Positions 53,907-63,227 of a stretch of 64,000 nucleotides of DNA are shown piece after piece. Every line of letters starts with the position of its first letter. Position 1 is the first letter of the stretch. The position numbers and the translations under genes are program-made. Under the pieces are notes generated by a model that worked only from the letters and a program-made list of their open reading frames with translations, searched no databases and had not been told where the DNA came from. Location of the stretch: NCBI RefSeq assembly GCF_042659445.1, contig NZ_JBHSSR010000001.1; one strand, given 5' to 3'. This stretch comes from Macrococcoides epidermidis (GTDB taxonomy: Bacteria; Bacillota; Bacilli; Staphylococcales; Staphylococcaceae).

Positions 53907-55492
53907 TATATCACCTCCGAAACTTTCACTTTGTCATGTATACTTACTTGACCATTTTTCACGCGCACTACATGAGATGCTGATTCTATCGTATTTTTAT
54001 TATGTGCAATAACAAATACAGTACTTATGTCTTTAAGTTTATTGATTGCTTCATTTATGATGTGTTCACTGTCTATATCTAACATCGCTGTCGGTTCGTC
54101 AAAGATAACGAGTGCTTTAGGTTGAACGAAGACTCTCAGTAACATTAATCGTCTTGCTTCGCCACCCGATAATTGTCGGGCACCTTGACCGATGATGGTA
54201 TCGTATCCTTCAGGCATATTCTTAAACAAGTCATGTAATTTTAATTGTTCTGCATACTGATACACAATATTCTCGTCGATATGCTGAAACATCGTAATGT
54301 TATTCATTATCGATGTGTTTAATATAATCGGGTCCTGAGATAAATAGACGATATTATCTTTCAAATATTCAGGTAATTTCATTTCACCTGTTGCATACTG
54401 CAGCTGAGCAATCACTTTAGCAAGCGTTGATTTACCAGCGCCACTCGGTCCTGCAATTACATAATGATGCATCGGTATTTCAGTATCGATAGATAATAGA
54501 TAATCACTATCTGGGTACCTCACTTTCATATTGTTAAATGCGATTGTGTTTTTTTGGTGATACGAAATATTTGTTGTCTGCACCTGTTCATCTAACGAAG
54601 ATTCAATAAGGTCACCGTAACCACTTGATTGTTTACCTGTATGAAATGCGAGCCCTAAATCTTTTAAGGCATTGTAAAATTCAGGTGCTAACATAAGCAC
54701 AACTACCGCCACATAAAATGATACTGTTTTAAATACGATGAGTGATAATCCAATTTCCAGAGCAATGATACCGATGGATAACATAGAGACAAACTCAAGC
54801 ATCAACGTAGATAAAAATGCCGTCTTTAATATTTTCATTGTATTATCTTTGTACTGTACGGAGTAATCTTCAATTTTCCCCATCGCTTTATCATCATATT
54901 TAAATAGTTTAATTGTCATAATTCCTTTCATGACATTTAAAAAATAATTTGAAAAATGATTTAATGAAAGCATCTGATCCGTTGCTTTTTTAGCAGTATT
55001 GATACCGATAATAACATAGAATATCGGTATAAAAGGCGCTGTGATACACATAATCAGTGCTGTTTGGTAATGAAAGTTAAATAAAAATAAGATGATCATC
55101 AATGGAATTAACATCGATTTATATACTTGTGGTAAATAATCTGCAAAAAATGGATGAACTCCTTCCACCCCCTGCTGACTAAAATTCATCAGTTCACCTG
55201 CATCATTATTTTTAAATAAAATCCTGTTTCTTAATTTATTTTTTATCTTATGACTTAACAGATGTCCACTGTACTTTATTAGAGACTGGATGACTGCTCT
55301 GGAGACTAATATCAATAAAATTACAACTAAAGTCTGAGAGATTTGATATTGGTGGTTTGTTAAAATAAAATCAATGACTTTACCAATTTCTAAACTTTGC
55401 GTAATGATAATGACACTTAACATGATACTTAAAATGAATAACAGTATATGAATACCGATAAATGGTTTAGTGAGTTGTGTTAAAAATTTCAC
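53906..55492 (-). CDS. cydD: ABC exporter subunit CydD-like
   Basis: This 528-residue half-transporter pairs with CydC: six helices, then Walker A GPSGAGKSTLAK, signature QLSGGEARRLMLLR, Walker B LVIFDEPTAMLD. A GTG at 55492 is the likely start, since GAGGAGGG lies just before it; the frame is open to 55513. It is divergent from uppP. Confidence 0.85.
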   Translation of the reverse strand: MKFLTQLTKPFIGIHILLFILSIMLSVIIITQSLEIGKVIDFILTNHQYQISQTLVVILLILVSRAVIQSLIKYSGHLLSHKIKNKLRNRILFKNNDAGELMNFSQQGVEGVHPFFADYLPQVYKSMLIPLMIILFLFNFHYQTALIMCITAPFIPIFYVIIGINTAKKATDQMLSLNHFSNYFLNVMKGIMTIKLFKYDDKAMGKIEDYSVQYKDNTMKILKTAFLSTLMLEFVSMLSIGIIALEIGLSLIVFKTVSFYVAVVVLMLAPEFYNALKDLGLAFHTGKQSSGYGDLIESSLDEQVQTTNISYHQKNTIAFNNMKVRYPDSDYLLSIDTEIPMHHYVIAGPSGAGKSTLAKVIAQLQYATGEMKLPEYLKDNIVYLSQDPIILNTSIMNNITMFQHIDENIVYQYAEQLKLHDLFKNMPEGYDTIIGQGARQLSGGEARRLMLLRVFVQPKALVIFDEPTAMLDIDSEHIINEAINKLKDISTVFVIAHNKNTIESASHVVRVKNGQVSIHDKVKVSEVI

Positions 55493-55610
55493 ATAATCCC
55501 TCCTCGAATGCATTATAGCATTTATTCTTCATTAAGTATAAATAGTGCATTCTGACGGATTATGCTATAATTTTATAGAATTTAAAAAGTATATTAAAGG
55601 TGGTTCACTC

Positions 55611-56465
55611 ATGGAATTTTTCGAATTAATTAAAGCGCTCATCCTTGGTATCGTTGAAGGATTAACAGAGTTCGCTCCCGTATCATCAACCGGACATCAA
55701 ATACTTGTTGATGATATGTGGTTACAAACAAAACAAGTACTTGGCAGCCAGGAATCTGCAAACACATTTAAGATTGTGATTCAGCTTGGTTCAATTTTTG
55801 CAGCAGCCTGGATTTTCCGTCATCGTTTCTTAGAAATGTTTCATCTTGAAAAAGATAAAACACCACATCCATCCGGAAAAAAACTAAATTTATTACATGT
55901 CTTTATCGGGTTATTACCTGCAGGAATTATGGGTCTATTATTTGATGATTTTATCGATGAGCATTTATTTTCTGTACCAACTGTATTAATCGGTTTAGCA
56001 TTAGGGGCATTCCTAATGATCGCTGCAGATCTTTATGCTAAGAAAGTCCCTAATCCAACAACAGTAGATGAAATCAGTTACAAAAATGCATTAATTATCG
56101 GTATCGCACAATGTTTAGCATTGTGGCCAGGTTTCTCTAGGTCAGGTTCTACTATTTCTACAGGTGTTCTGTTGAAGATGAATCATAAAGCAGCAAGTGA
56201 CTTTACTTTTATTATGGCAGTACCCATTATGTTTGCGGCAAGTGCTAAAAGTTTAATCAGCAATATCGATTATATCCAGAGCAATCAGATTATGTTCTAT
56301 ATCGTAGGTTTCATCGCTGCATTTATTTTCGGTGTATTATCCATTCAATTATTCTTAAATTTAATCAATCGTGTTAAATTAATTCCTTTCGCAATTTACC
56401 GTTTAGTATTAGTTGCTGTCATCGCAATTTTATATTACGGATTCGGCATTGGACATGGAATTTAA
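55611..56465 (+). CDS. uppP: undecaprenyl-diphosphatase
   Basis: UppP/BacA, 284 residues, dephosphorylates undecaprenyl pyrophosphate outside the membrane and gives bacitracin tolerance. The catalytic motifs GIVEGLTEFAPVSSTGHQIL and WPGFSRSGSTISTG are intact, and about eight helices are visible. The start is ATG 55611 with AAAGGTGG upstream. Confidence 0.96.
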   Translation: MEFFELIKALILGIVEGLTEFAPVSSTGHQILVDDMWLQTKQVLGSQESANTFKIVIQLGSIFAAAWIFRHRFLEMFHLEKDKTPHPSGKKLNLLHVFIGLLPAGIMGLLFDDFIDEHLFSVPTVLIGLALGAFLMIAADLYAKKVPNPTTVDEISYKNALIIGIAQCLALWPGFSRSGSTISTGVLLKMNHKAASDFTFIMAVPIMFAASAKSLISNIDYIQSNQIMFYIVGFIAAFIFGVLSIQLFLNLINRVKLIPFAIYRLVLVAVIAILYYGFGIGHGI

Positions 56466-56473
56466 CGATACTT

Positions 56474-56508
56474 TTTATACAACTCACACGTGAGTTGTAT
56501 TTTTATTT
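56474..56508 (+). terminator. terminator after uppP
   Basis: A perfect 12-bp palindrome (ATACAACTCACA / TGTGAGTTGTAT-type) is followed by TTTTTATTTC; a second T-rich hairpin (CACTTTTTCA / TGAAAAAAGTG) follows directly. Confidence 0.85.
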
Positions 56509-56606
56509 CACTTTTTCATAGTGAAAAAAGTGATTTTTATTATATTTCTGATTCAATAAGTGATATAATAAATCTATTATTTACACCACACCTTTAAGGA
56601 GCATTT

Positions 56607-57026
56607 ATGCCACAAAATTCGTTAGACTATCAAATGTATCTTGCGCAGCGTGAGATTATTAAATTTTATAATCGAAATTTATTAAAAGACAAACAATTAA
56701 GTTACCAACATTATCTCGTATTAATGGTATTGCATGAAGAAAAAGTGATGCCGGTTCTTCAACTTGGTGAACGCCTGGCATTTCAATCTGGAACGATTAC
56801 TCCCATCTTAAAAAAGATGGAAGCACGTGGTATCGTCTCTCGTCATAGAAGTGATGCGGATGAACGTATCGTGATGATTCAACTGACTGAGGAAGGTGAA
56901 TCATTAGTCAAAGATTTATATAAAGTGCCTCTACAAATGTTTAAAGCAAGTAAATTAGAAGCTGAAGACTATAAAAAACTTATGGCATATAGCAAGAAAA
57001 TAGTAGACAATGTCACATATGAATAG
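56607..57026 (+). CDS. MarR family regulator (no cysteine)
   Basis: This 139-residue MarR regulator has a winged helix like MgrA/SarZ (VMPVLQLGERLAFQSGTITPILKKME, RHRSDADERIVMIQLTE wing) but lacks the redox Cys at the N-terminus. The target genes are unknown. AAGGAGC precedes the ATG. It lies between uppP and the coiled-coil gene, with terminators on both sides. Confidence 0.9.
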   Translation: MPQNSLDYQMYLAQREIIKFYNRNLLKDKQLSYQHYLVLMVLHEEKVMPVLQLGERLAFQSGTITPILKKMEARGIVSRHRSDADERIVMIQLTEEGESLVKDLYKVPLQMFKASKLEAEDYKKLMAYSKKIVDNVTYE

Positions 57027-57030
57027 TTTT

Positions 57031-57074
57031 AAAAGATAACGAAGTTATATAAATAACTTCGTTATCTTTTTATA
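57031..57074 (+). terminator. terminator after MarR gene
   Basis: A 16-bp stem (AAAAGATAACGAAGTT / AACTTCGTTATCTTTT) with an 8-nt loop and T tract. Confidence 0.88.
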
Positions 57075-57132
57075 TATAAGGGTAAATACTATATAATAAT
57101 GACTATTAATAGGTTAAAAGGAGAATCAGGCT

Positions 57133-58065
57133 ATGAAAAAAGAAACGATAAAATCAGTAATAAATGTAGCTGCTTTAATATTAGTACCCCTTTATAATGA
57201 ACGTCATCGCATAAAAGATCATGAAGAAGTTCAAAAAGCGACTGCTTTATCTTTGAAAGTGATGGATACTACAAAAGAAGTTGGCGTTAAAACGAAAGAC
57301 AAAGTTGTACATACCTCTCATAATGTGGCGAAGGCTGCTCATACTGTTAAAAGTGCAACAGCGGGTACAGCTCAATTTGTGAGCCAAAAAGCACAGGATA
57401 GTAAGAAAAAACACCAATATAACCAACAAATGAATTTATATAAAACGAACGAGAAATTAGCTCAAAAAAATGAAAAAAAACTTCAAAAAGAAATGAATAA
57501 GTTAGACAAGAATTTATCTAAACATATTGAAGATCGTCGTAATGAAGAAGATAAAAATATAAATGCACGACAAAAAGAGCTAAAAAAAGAAATGAAACAA
57601 TATAAAAACTATGAAGCAAAACTACCTGAGGAAAATATTAATTTTTCGCCAGTGCAAGTGAAAAAAGTAAATCACAAAGATCAAAAAGCTATAAATCATC
57701 TTGCAAAGAAATTAGAAGCAACAATGAACACACGTCACGCAGAAGAAGATAAAATAATCAAAGCGCAACAAAGCGCGATGATCAAAGAAATGAAAAAATA
57801 CAAAAACCATAAGTTTAACACGCCAAAACAAAAGCGTTCTCTATTTAACTTTAATCAAAACGTTTCAAACAGTCGTGAAGAAACAAATGCTAGTAATAAA
57901 ATCCAATCACTATCACAACCATTTGTAAAAAATACAAATGTATCTGCTACGCCACAACAAGAAAAGACACAAAAAACTGCTGTAAAAGCTGAAGAAAACT
58001 ATGATAATGCGCAGTTATTTGAAAAGCATCGTCAGTTGATGGCACAGCAAATTGACAATCGTTAA
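57133..58065 (+). CDS. Lys/Glu-rich coiled-coil protein with internal repeat, unknown
   Basis: This 310-residue protein starts with a short hydrophobic segment (INVAALILVPLYN, residues ~10-22) and is otherwise highly charged and helical, with long coiled-coil stretches. Two repeats of about 35 residues are visible: NEEDKNINARQKELKKEMKQ, then YKNYEAK, and AEEDKIIKAQQSAMIKEMKK, then YKNHKFN. The C-terminal 80 residues are low-complexity and polar. I recognise no family; a membrane-associated structural role is conceivable. AGGAGAA precedes the ATG. Its end overlaps the next gene by 14 nt. Confidence 0.7.
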   Translation: MKKETIKSVINVAALILVPLYNERHRIKDHEEVQKATALSLKVMDTTKEVGVKTKDKVVHTSHNVAKAAHTVKSATAGTAQFVSQKAQDSKKKHQYNQQMNLYKTNEKLAQKNEKKLQKEMNKLDKNLSKHIEDRRNEEDKNINARQKELKKEMKQYKNYEAKLPEENINFSPVQVKKVNHKDQKAINHLAKKLEATMNTRHAEEDKIIKAQQSAMIKEMKKYKNHKFNTPKQKRSLFNFNQNVSNSREETNASNKIQSLSQPFVKNTNVSATPQQEKTQKTAVKAEENYDNAQLFEKHRQLMAQQIDNR

Positions 58066-58513
58066 TCGGATTATTGTCGATGCAGATAGTTCTCCTGTCA
58101 TTCAGGAAGTGATTCATGTCGCTGAAAAGTACAAGCTCAAAGTGTTGCTCGTTAAAGACTTCTCACACTTTACAATGCAGGATTTTCCTGATTTTGTTGA
58201 AACGAAATATGTTGATACAGGAAACGATAGTGCAGATTACGAAATTAAAAGGATTGCTACGAACCATGATATCGTCGTTACTGGAGATTACGGTTTAGCG
58301 AGTCTATTAATCAATCATGCTATCGTGATGCATCACAATGGCAATATGTATACGAAAGATAATATCGATTTATTGTTATTAACACGTTATCATAATCAGA
58401 TTGAACGCAATGCAGGAAAAAGAATTAAAGGTCCTTCAAAGTTTACAATGAATGATCGCCATAGTTTTGTAACTCATTTAGAACAATGTATTGAAAAAAA
58501 CTTAGCACCTTAA
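58052..58513 (+). CDS. YaiI/YqxD family protein (UPF0178)
   Basis: This 153-residue protein has family motifs NRIIVDADSSPVIQEVI, YVDTGNDSADYEI, VTGDYGLASLLI and RTKGPS-like KRIKGPSKFT. The fold is PIN-like (NYN), suggesting a nuclease, but the function is unproven. TTG 58052 is the likely start, translated by coupling from the overlapping upstream gene. It converges on the next gene with a 4-nt overlap of stops. Confidence 0.85.
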   Translation: MTIVNRIIVDADSSPVIQEVIHVAEKYKLKVLLVKDFSHFTMQDFPDFVETKYVDTGNDSADYEIKRIATNHDIVVTGDYGLASLLINHAIVMHHNGNMYTKDNIDLLLLTRYHNQIERNAGKRIKGPSKFTMNDRHSFVTHLEQCIEKNLAP

Positions 58514-58530
58514 CTGCTAAGTTTTTTTGA
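58500..58530 (+). terminator. terminator overlapping converging stop codons
   Basis: ACTTAGCA / TGCTAAGT closes a 7-nt loop and is followed by TTTTTTT; it covers the stop codons of both converging genes. Confidence 0.8.
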
Positions 58531-58977
58531 TAATACTTTTAATTTTGATAATCCTTGACGCACAATGCGTTTCTCATCTTTAAATCCTGATTTAATAAAA
58601 GCATAATATGCATCATTATTTACATTTACCATTAAATAAATCGCTGTAATTTCTGGATGATGTTCTAATAAATATCGCTCTAGTGCTGCAAGCGATGCTT
58701 TAAAATAACCTTTATTCTGCTCAGAAAAATTAATTGAAAGGCCACGTAAGTATACTGCATGTTGAGGTGCACCAATCTTCTCTAATATCTCGCCTGCCTC
58801 TAATGCAAATACACCGATGAGACGGTCCTGTTCTTCAATGATAAATGGGATGTATTGTGGTTTATTTCGTGTTAGTATAAATCTTGGATGACCTGCATAC
58901 ACCATTTGTCTTGCTGGTAATTCATAATGACTCAAATCGATGTCAGTTATTGTGTCTACCGGTTTAATGTTAATCAA
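58510..58977 (-). CDS. GNAT family N-acetyltransferase
   Basis: This ~155-residue acetyltransferase-fold protein has strand b4 (IPFIIEEQDRLIGVFAL) and the acetyl-CoA site region (LRGLSINFSEQNKGYFKASL), ending AYYAFIKSGFKDEKR. The substrate is unknown. Start: GTG 58986 overlaps the GGAG site; TTG 58977, with 8-nt spacing, is preferred but not certain. Confidence 0.78.
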   Translation of the reverse strand: MINIKPVDTITDIDLSHYELPARQMVYAGHPRFILTRNKPQYIPFIIEEQDRLIGVFALEAGEILEKIGAPQHAVYLRGLSINFSEQNKGYFKASLAALERYLLEHHPEITAIYLMVNVNNDAYYAFIKSGFKDEKRIVRQGLSKLKVLSKKLSS

Positions 58978-59033
58978 GATATTCACTCCATTTCATTACA
59001 ACTTATAATACCATAAAAGAAAGGATTTTTTAC

Positions 59034-59606
59034 ATGAAAAATATCGCTGTATATTGCGGATCAAATAAAGGCGTTCATCCTAACTATGAGATATTTGCTT
59101 CTGAACTTGGCAAAACACTCGTAAAAAATAATATAGGATTGGTTTTTGGTGGCGGTAAAGTTGGTTTAATGGGTGTTATTGCTGATAGTGTCATCAATAA
59201 CGATGGTCGCGCAATTGGCGTAATCCCAAACTTTTTACAGGAAAAAGAAGTGGCACACCCAAATCTAACGGAACTTTATACTGTAGATACGATGCATCAA
59301 CGTAAAGATATGATGTCTTCATTATGTGATGGTTATATCATGATGCCAGGTGGCGCCGGAACGCTTGAAGAATTTTTCGAAATATTTACTTGGGCGCAAC
59401 TCGGCTTGCATCAAAAACCAATTGGCATCCTGAATGTCGATGGTTTCTATAATCCATTAATCGAAATGTTAGAAAAAATGATGCAGGATGGATTTATCGG
59501 TGAACATTATCGTCATCTTGCCATCGTTGAAAGTGATCCTGATACATTGATTGACAAGATGAACAATGCAACACCCGTAAGTGTTAAGCGTTATGATGAA
59601 AAATAA
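59034..59606 (+). CDS. LOG family protein (TIGR00730, nucleoside 5'-monophosphate phosphoribohydrolase type)
   Basis: This 190-residue Rossmann-fold protein belongs to the LOG family. It has the substrate motif MPGGAGTLEEFFEIFTWAQLG with catalytic Arg and Glu, and FGGGKVGLMGVIAD at the N-terminus. Plant homologues release cytokinins; bacterial ones hydrolyse AMP-like nucleotides, role unclear. It converges on the DUF523 gene with a 16-nt overlap. Confidence 0.92.
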   Translation: MKNIAVYCGSNKGVHPNYEIFASELGKTLVKNNIGLVFGGGKVGLMGVIADSVINNDGRAIGVIPNFLQEKEVAHPNLTELYTVDTMHQRKDMMSSLCDGYIMMPGGAGTLEEFFEIFTWAQLGLHQKPIGILNVDGFYNPLIEMLEKMMQDGFIGEHYRHLAIVESDPDTLIDKMNNATPVSVKRYDEK

Positions 59607-60043
59607 TCTTGTTCGCTCAACACTTTAATACCATTTCTAATTAACAAGGCGGTTGTAACACCTACGCCTTGTTTTTTTGTGCCGCTAAATGTGCCATCAT
59701 AGATTTGATTGTTACCACAACTTGGACTATTAGCCTTTAATATAACAGTATCTATATTTTCAGTTAATAGTATCTTTAATGTTGCTTCTGCACCTTTTAC
59801 AAATGCTGCAGTTACATCTTTATTGCCAGCCGTCATCACTTTTGCCTGTCCATCTAATACATCAAATCCGTCTCCACCGATAATCTCTGCTGGTTCACGT
59901 GGTACATTTAAGCCACCCAGAAGTTCGGGACAAGCATGTATCGCCTTGCCTTCATTTATGAGTTCTATAAGACGTGTATCACCTTGCGAGCCACCATCAT
60001 ATCTTACATATGCTCCTATTAAACAACTACTGATTAATATCAT
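59591..60043 (-). CDS. DUF523 family protein
   Basis: This 150-residue protein matches DUF523: ILISSCLIGAYVRYDGGSQ start, ACPELLGGLNVPREPAEI, ILKANSPSCG with conserved cysteines and GVTTALL. The function is unknown; the Cys clusters suggest metal or cofactor binding. Its start overlaps the GNAT gene stop by 17 nt and its end overlaps the LOG gene. Confidence 0.9.
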   Translation of the reverse strand: MILISSCLIGAYVRYDGGSQGDTRLIELINEGKAIHACPELLGGLNVPREPAEIIGGDGFDVLDGQAKVMTAGNKDVTAAFVKGAEATLKILLTENIDTVILKANSPSCGNNQIYDGTFSGTKKQGVGVTTALLIRNGIKVLSEQDYFSS

Positions 60044-60593
60044 TTATATCACTTCCAGATAAATATTTATGAAATAACACTTGTTCATTCAATGGATGAC
60101 GCTCATTTATCAATGGATGTTGAAATGAACGAACAAATGTCATATTTAACTTTTCCATTATTCTTCTGCTCGGTCTATTCATTAAACTTGTATAACTATA
60201 TACTTCTTTAATGCCTATTTGTTGAGCATAGTGTAATACACCTCGTGCTCCTTCAGTAGCATATCCTTGATGCCAAAATGCTTTTCTTAGACGCCAGCCA
60301 ATCTCATAACAAGGCATAAAGGGTAGATTAAAATGCCTTGTCGGAATTAAATACTGCATCCCGATAAAACCGATAAATTCATTTGTTTCTTTCAAGGAAA
60401 CTGCGAAAAGACCTAACTCATGTTGTGTAATTTCAGCCTGCATGATATAAAAGGCAATTTCACTTCTCGCACTGCTCATTACATCCGGAAAATAACGTCG
60501 TACATCAAAATCACTATTCATTGCCTGAAATTTCGGTAAATCACTTTCCTGCCAATCTCTAAATAATAATCTCTCGGTCTCAAAATATATCAT
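60027..60593 (-). CDS. GNAT family N-acetyltransferase (RimJ/RimL-like)
   Basis: This 188-residue protein belongs to the RimJ/RimL-like acetyltransferases (TERLLFRDWQESDLPKF, EIGWRLRKAFWHQGYATEGARG, LMNRPSRRIMEKLNM). Substrate unknown. The ATG at 60593 is chosen because AGGAGG lies 5-6 nt upstream. It overlaps the DUF523 gene and is probably cotranscribed with it. Confidence 0.9.
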   Translation of the reverse strand: MIYFETERLLFRDWQESDLPKFQAMNSDFDVRRYFPDVMSSARSEIAFYIMQAEITQHELGLFAVSLKETNEFIGFIGMQYLIPTRHFNLPFMPCYEIGWRLRKAFWHQGYATEGARGVLHYAQQIGIKEVYSYTSLMNRPSRRIMEKLNMTFVRSFQHPLINERHPLNEQVLFHKYLSGSDINDINQ

Positions 60594-60654
60594 GATATCC
60601 TCCTGTTGATATAAATATACCAAATTCAACGTCTAACTTAAATGAAGACATTGA

Positions 60655-60691
60655 AAAAGAGTGAAACAAATAAAATTGTTTCACTCTTATA
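60655..60691 (-). terminator. terminator after immune inhibitor A gene
   Basis: A 13-bp stem (AAGAGTGAAACAA / TTGTTTCACTCTT) with a 6-nt loop lies just downstream of the protease stop on the minus strand; the T tail is weak. Confidence 0.7.
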
Positions 60692-60696
60692 ATGAA

Positions 60697-63075
60697 TTAT
60701 TTATAAACAATAATTTTTGCTGTCGTTTTATCTTTTGATTCTCCAACAACTTTTACTTTTAAACCATGTTTTGGTAAGATTTTACCTGCATGAGGTTGTG
60801 CTTTATTTGAATAATCTTTGCTGTCATCAAATAAAGCATTTGCAACTAATGATTTATCCACTAACGTAGATGTTTCATCTAATGTAATTTTCAGTGGATC
60901 TTGTTTTGTTAGACTAAATGCTGCATCACGCATCTGCCATTGTGTTGATGCTGGTCCTGGGCTTTCTCCATCCCAAACAAGTGCGTTTTGATCGGCATCA
61001 ACGACACCTACATAACCTTCACCTGGATGTTTACCAACGTGGTTGTCACTAAATGATTCATCGACATATTCTACGATTAAACCTGGATTGTATGTTAAGA
61101 ATCCGTCGCCACGTTTAATATGTGCTAAACCACCATCAATCTTATTATGACTTCTCCATTGTAATAAATAATAGTTTTTACTGTATTTCTTACCGTCAGA
61201 TACACTGAATCCATTTAATTCAAACTTCGGTATAGTTTCAGCGCCATCTTCTAAGACGACCTTACCATCTGCAGTTACTTTTAAGTTATCTAAATATAAT
61301 CCTGGTGCAATAAATCCACTATCAGTTTTATAAAGTACACGCAACTGAACTTTTTGACCGGCAAACTGATCTAGATTGAATTTAGCTTCAACAAATCCAT
61401 CACTTTTACCATCGATACCATTACCCATATTAGATCCGCTATTATCAGGGTCATCATTATTCGTAATATTACCTTCTAGATTAGTCCATTTCTCACCATC
61501 AGTAGAAGCCTGAACATATGCATAGTCATAACCTTTTTCAATATCATACCACGCATCAAATGTGAATTCAGCAGATTTAGCGGCTGTTAAATCAACAGAA
61601 GTTGACAGTGTTGTTTCTAAATCATTATCAGAACCACTATGATACAATTTAGAACCAGATTTAGGCGTTACAATGTTAGTAACTTTATCTGGTAACGTTA
61701 CTTTCACTGCATCATTATTCGTACCTTTCGTTGTCGCTTCATCCAATAAAAACTCCTGAGGCACACTTGTTACATCTTTAATATCTACTTCACTACCTGT
61801 CTGCCAGTTACCACCATGAAAATCCTGTAACATTTCCTTCATGTATGGATCAAATCCTGATGGTTCTGTACCTGGGATTTTACCAGCCCAGCTACCACTT
61901 GACATGATTGACCAGAATGAAACAGGTTCACCTTTACCTGAGTAAATTGTATCGTACTCATCTGGCAAGCCTAAGTCATGTCCAAACTCATGTGAGAATA
62001 CGCCTGCAGCACCATCCTCAGGTTGAATCGTGTAATCAATTACTGCAAGCTCTCCTCCGAAGCGATCCTGACCTGATTTCGTATTTGGAATAGTATATGG
62101 CTCACCTTGTTCGTCAAAGTCTAAACTCCAGCGATGACTCCAGATAGCATCTGTACCTAGACGACCCCCACCAGCATCTTCACCAGGTGATGCGTGGATA
62201 ATCATAACGTGGTCGACGATACCATCCTTTTCATTTAATACACCATCCCCATCTAGATCATATCGATCCCACTGATCATATTCCTCTAAATTGACGTTAG
62301 GATCTTTCGCTGCTGCTTCAAGCGCTTCTTTCACAAGTTCCTTCGGTCGTTGATCATTTCCATCAGCATCCGGATAATTTCCACCGTAATATGCTGCTTC
62401 ATGTTTTGCTGTATACCAGCCATGCACTTCTCCGTCCAACGCGTAACTGCCACCTGACTGATTATTATAATATTGTTGCATACTTACTAATGTTTCACCA
62501 TTAGGACCTTTATATCCATCTTTACTAAACACCATGTCCTGGAAATGACTCATCGGATAGTCTTCATAGAACATATCTGATTCTTCTTTAGTAATTGTAG
62601 AGTTTTTATAATCTGGAAAGTCGATTGCTAAAAGTAAGACTTTGTCTGTACGCTTTTCACCTGAATATACTTCAGGTACTACTGATGGTAAATTTTTAGC
62701 GTGTCCTAATTTTTTCCCTTTACCTTTTGTATATTTATTTTGTGCATTTTGTGCATTTTTCTTTGTTGTGACTTTATTATATTTCTTATCGAATGCACCT
62801 TTATTTCTTATGTATTTATTAGACTGTTCCTGCTTATGTTTTAGAAATTGTTGTACTGCTTTCTCTGCTTCAGCTCTCGATGCTGTTTTAGAAAGTATCC
62901 CTTCTTTTTGTAACATCTTAATTAATCGTTCTTCATTTGCAACACCCGAATCGAAACCACTGCCACTCATCGTCTGTACTTTTGTATCAGCATATGCTGC
63001 ACCGCTTGTTAAACCAAGACTTGAAAACCCTAAAGATAACGCAAGTAGTGAAGAAAATAATTGTTTTTTTCTCAT
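60697..63075 (-). CDS. immune inhibitor A-type secreted metalloprotease (peptidase M6)
   Basis: This 792-residue secreted zinc protease has a signal peptide (MRKKQLFSSLLALSLG, cleavage after AYA) and a propeptide of about 100 residues. The M6 catalytic domain has HEFGHDLGLPDEYD (HExxH with Asp/Glu ligand) and Met-turn SIMSSGSWAG. A MAM-like/C-terminal beta domain (FTFDAWYDIEKGYDYAYVQ) is inserted between NAVKVTLP and YYLLQWRSHN, followed by the VEG-like tail. Relatives cleave antibacterial and host proteins. It has its own start with a GGGGGC site upstream. Confidence 0.92.
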   Translation of the reverse strand: MRKKQLFSSLLALSLGFSSLGLTSGAAYADTKVQTMSGSGFDSGVANEERLIKMLQKEGILSKTASRAEAEKAVQQFLKHKQEQSNKYIRNKGAFDKKYNKVTTKKNAQNAQNKYTKGKGKKLGHAKNLPSVVPEVYSGEKRTDKVLLLAIDFPDYKNSTITKEESDMFYEDYPMSHFQDMVFSKDGYKGPNGETLVSMQQYYNNQSGGSYALDGEVHGWYTAKHEAAYYGGNYPDADGNDQRPKELVKEALEAAAKDPNVNLEEYDQWDRYDLDGDGVLNEKDGIVDHVMIIHASPGEDAGGGRLGTDAIWSHRWSLDFDEQGEPYTIPNTKSGQDRFGGELAVIDYTIQPEDGAAGVFSHEFGHDLGLPDEYDTIYSGKGEPVSFWSIMSSGSWAGKIPGTEPSGFDPYMKEMLQDFHGGNWQTGSEVDIKDVTSVPQEFLLDEATTKGTNNDAVKVTLPDKVTNIVTPKSGSKLYHSGSDNDLETTLSTSVDLTAAKSAEFTFDAWYDIEKGYDYAYVQASTDGEKWTNLEGNITNNDDPDNSGSNMGNGIDGKSDGFVEAKFNLDQFAGQKVQLRVLYKTDSGFIAPGLYLDNLKVTADGKVVLEDGAETIPKFELNGFSVSDGKKYSKNYYLLQWRSHNKIDGGLAHIKRGDGFLTYNPGLIVEYVDESFSDNHVGKHPGEGYVGVVDADQNALVWDGESPGPASTQWQMRDAAFSLTKQDPLKITLDETSTLVDKSLVANALFDDSKDYSNKAQPHAGKILPKHGLKVKVVGESKDKTTAKIIVYK

Positions 63076-63183
63076 CGCTTAGCCCCCGAATGTTTTTAAT
63101 TTTTGTTTCTGAAATTATTATCTTCTAAATTTTCAGAATTGTAAATATATTTTTTAACATTTTTATTATTACAAATATGTAAC

Positions 63184-63218
63184 AAAAAAAACAGGACAGC
63201 AATTACTGTCCTGTTCTA
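63184..63218 (-). terminator. terminator after the second M6 protease gene
   Basis: The stem AACAGGACAG / CTGTCCTGTT (8-nt loop) is followed on the minus strand by TTTTTTTT. Confidence 0.88.
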
Positions 63219-63227
63219 TCAAAATAT

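Noticed and set aside
62642..63082. 146-codon plus-strand open frame
   Set aside because: Antisense to the signal peptide and propeptide of the M6 protease; the hydrophobic runs are complements of Lys- and Glu-rich codons.
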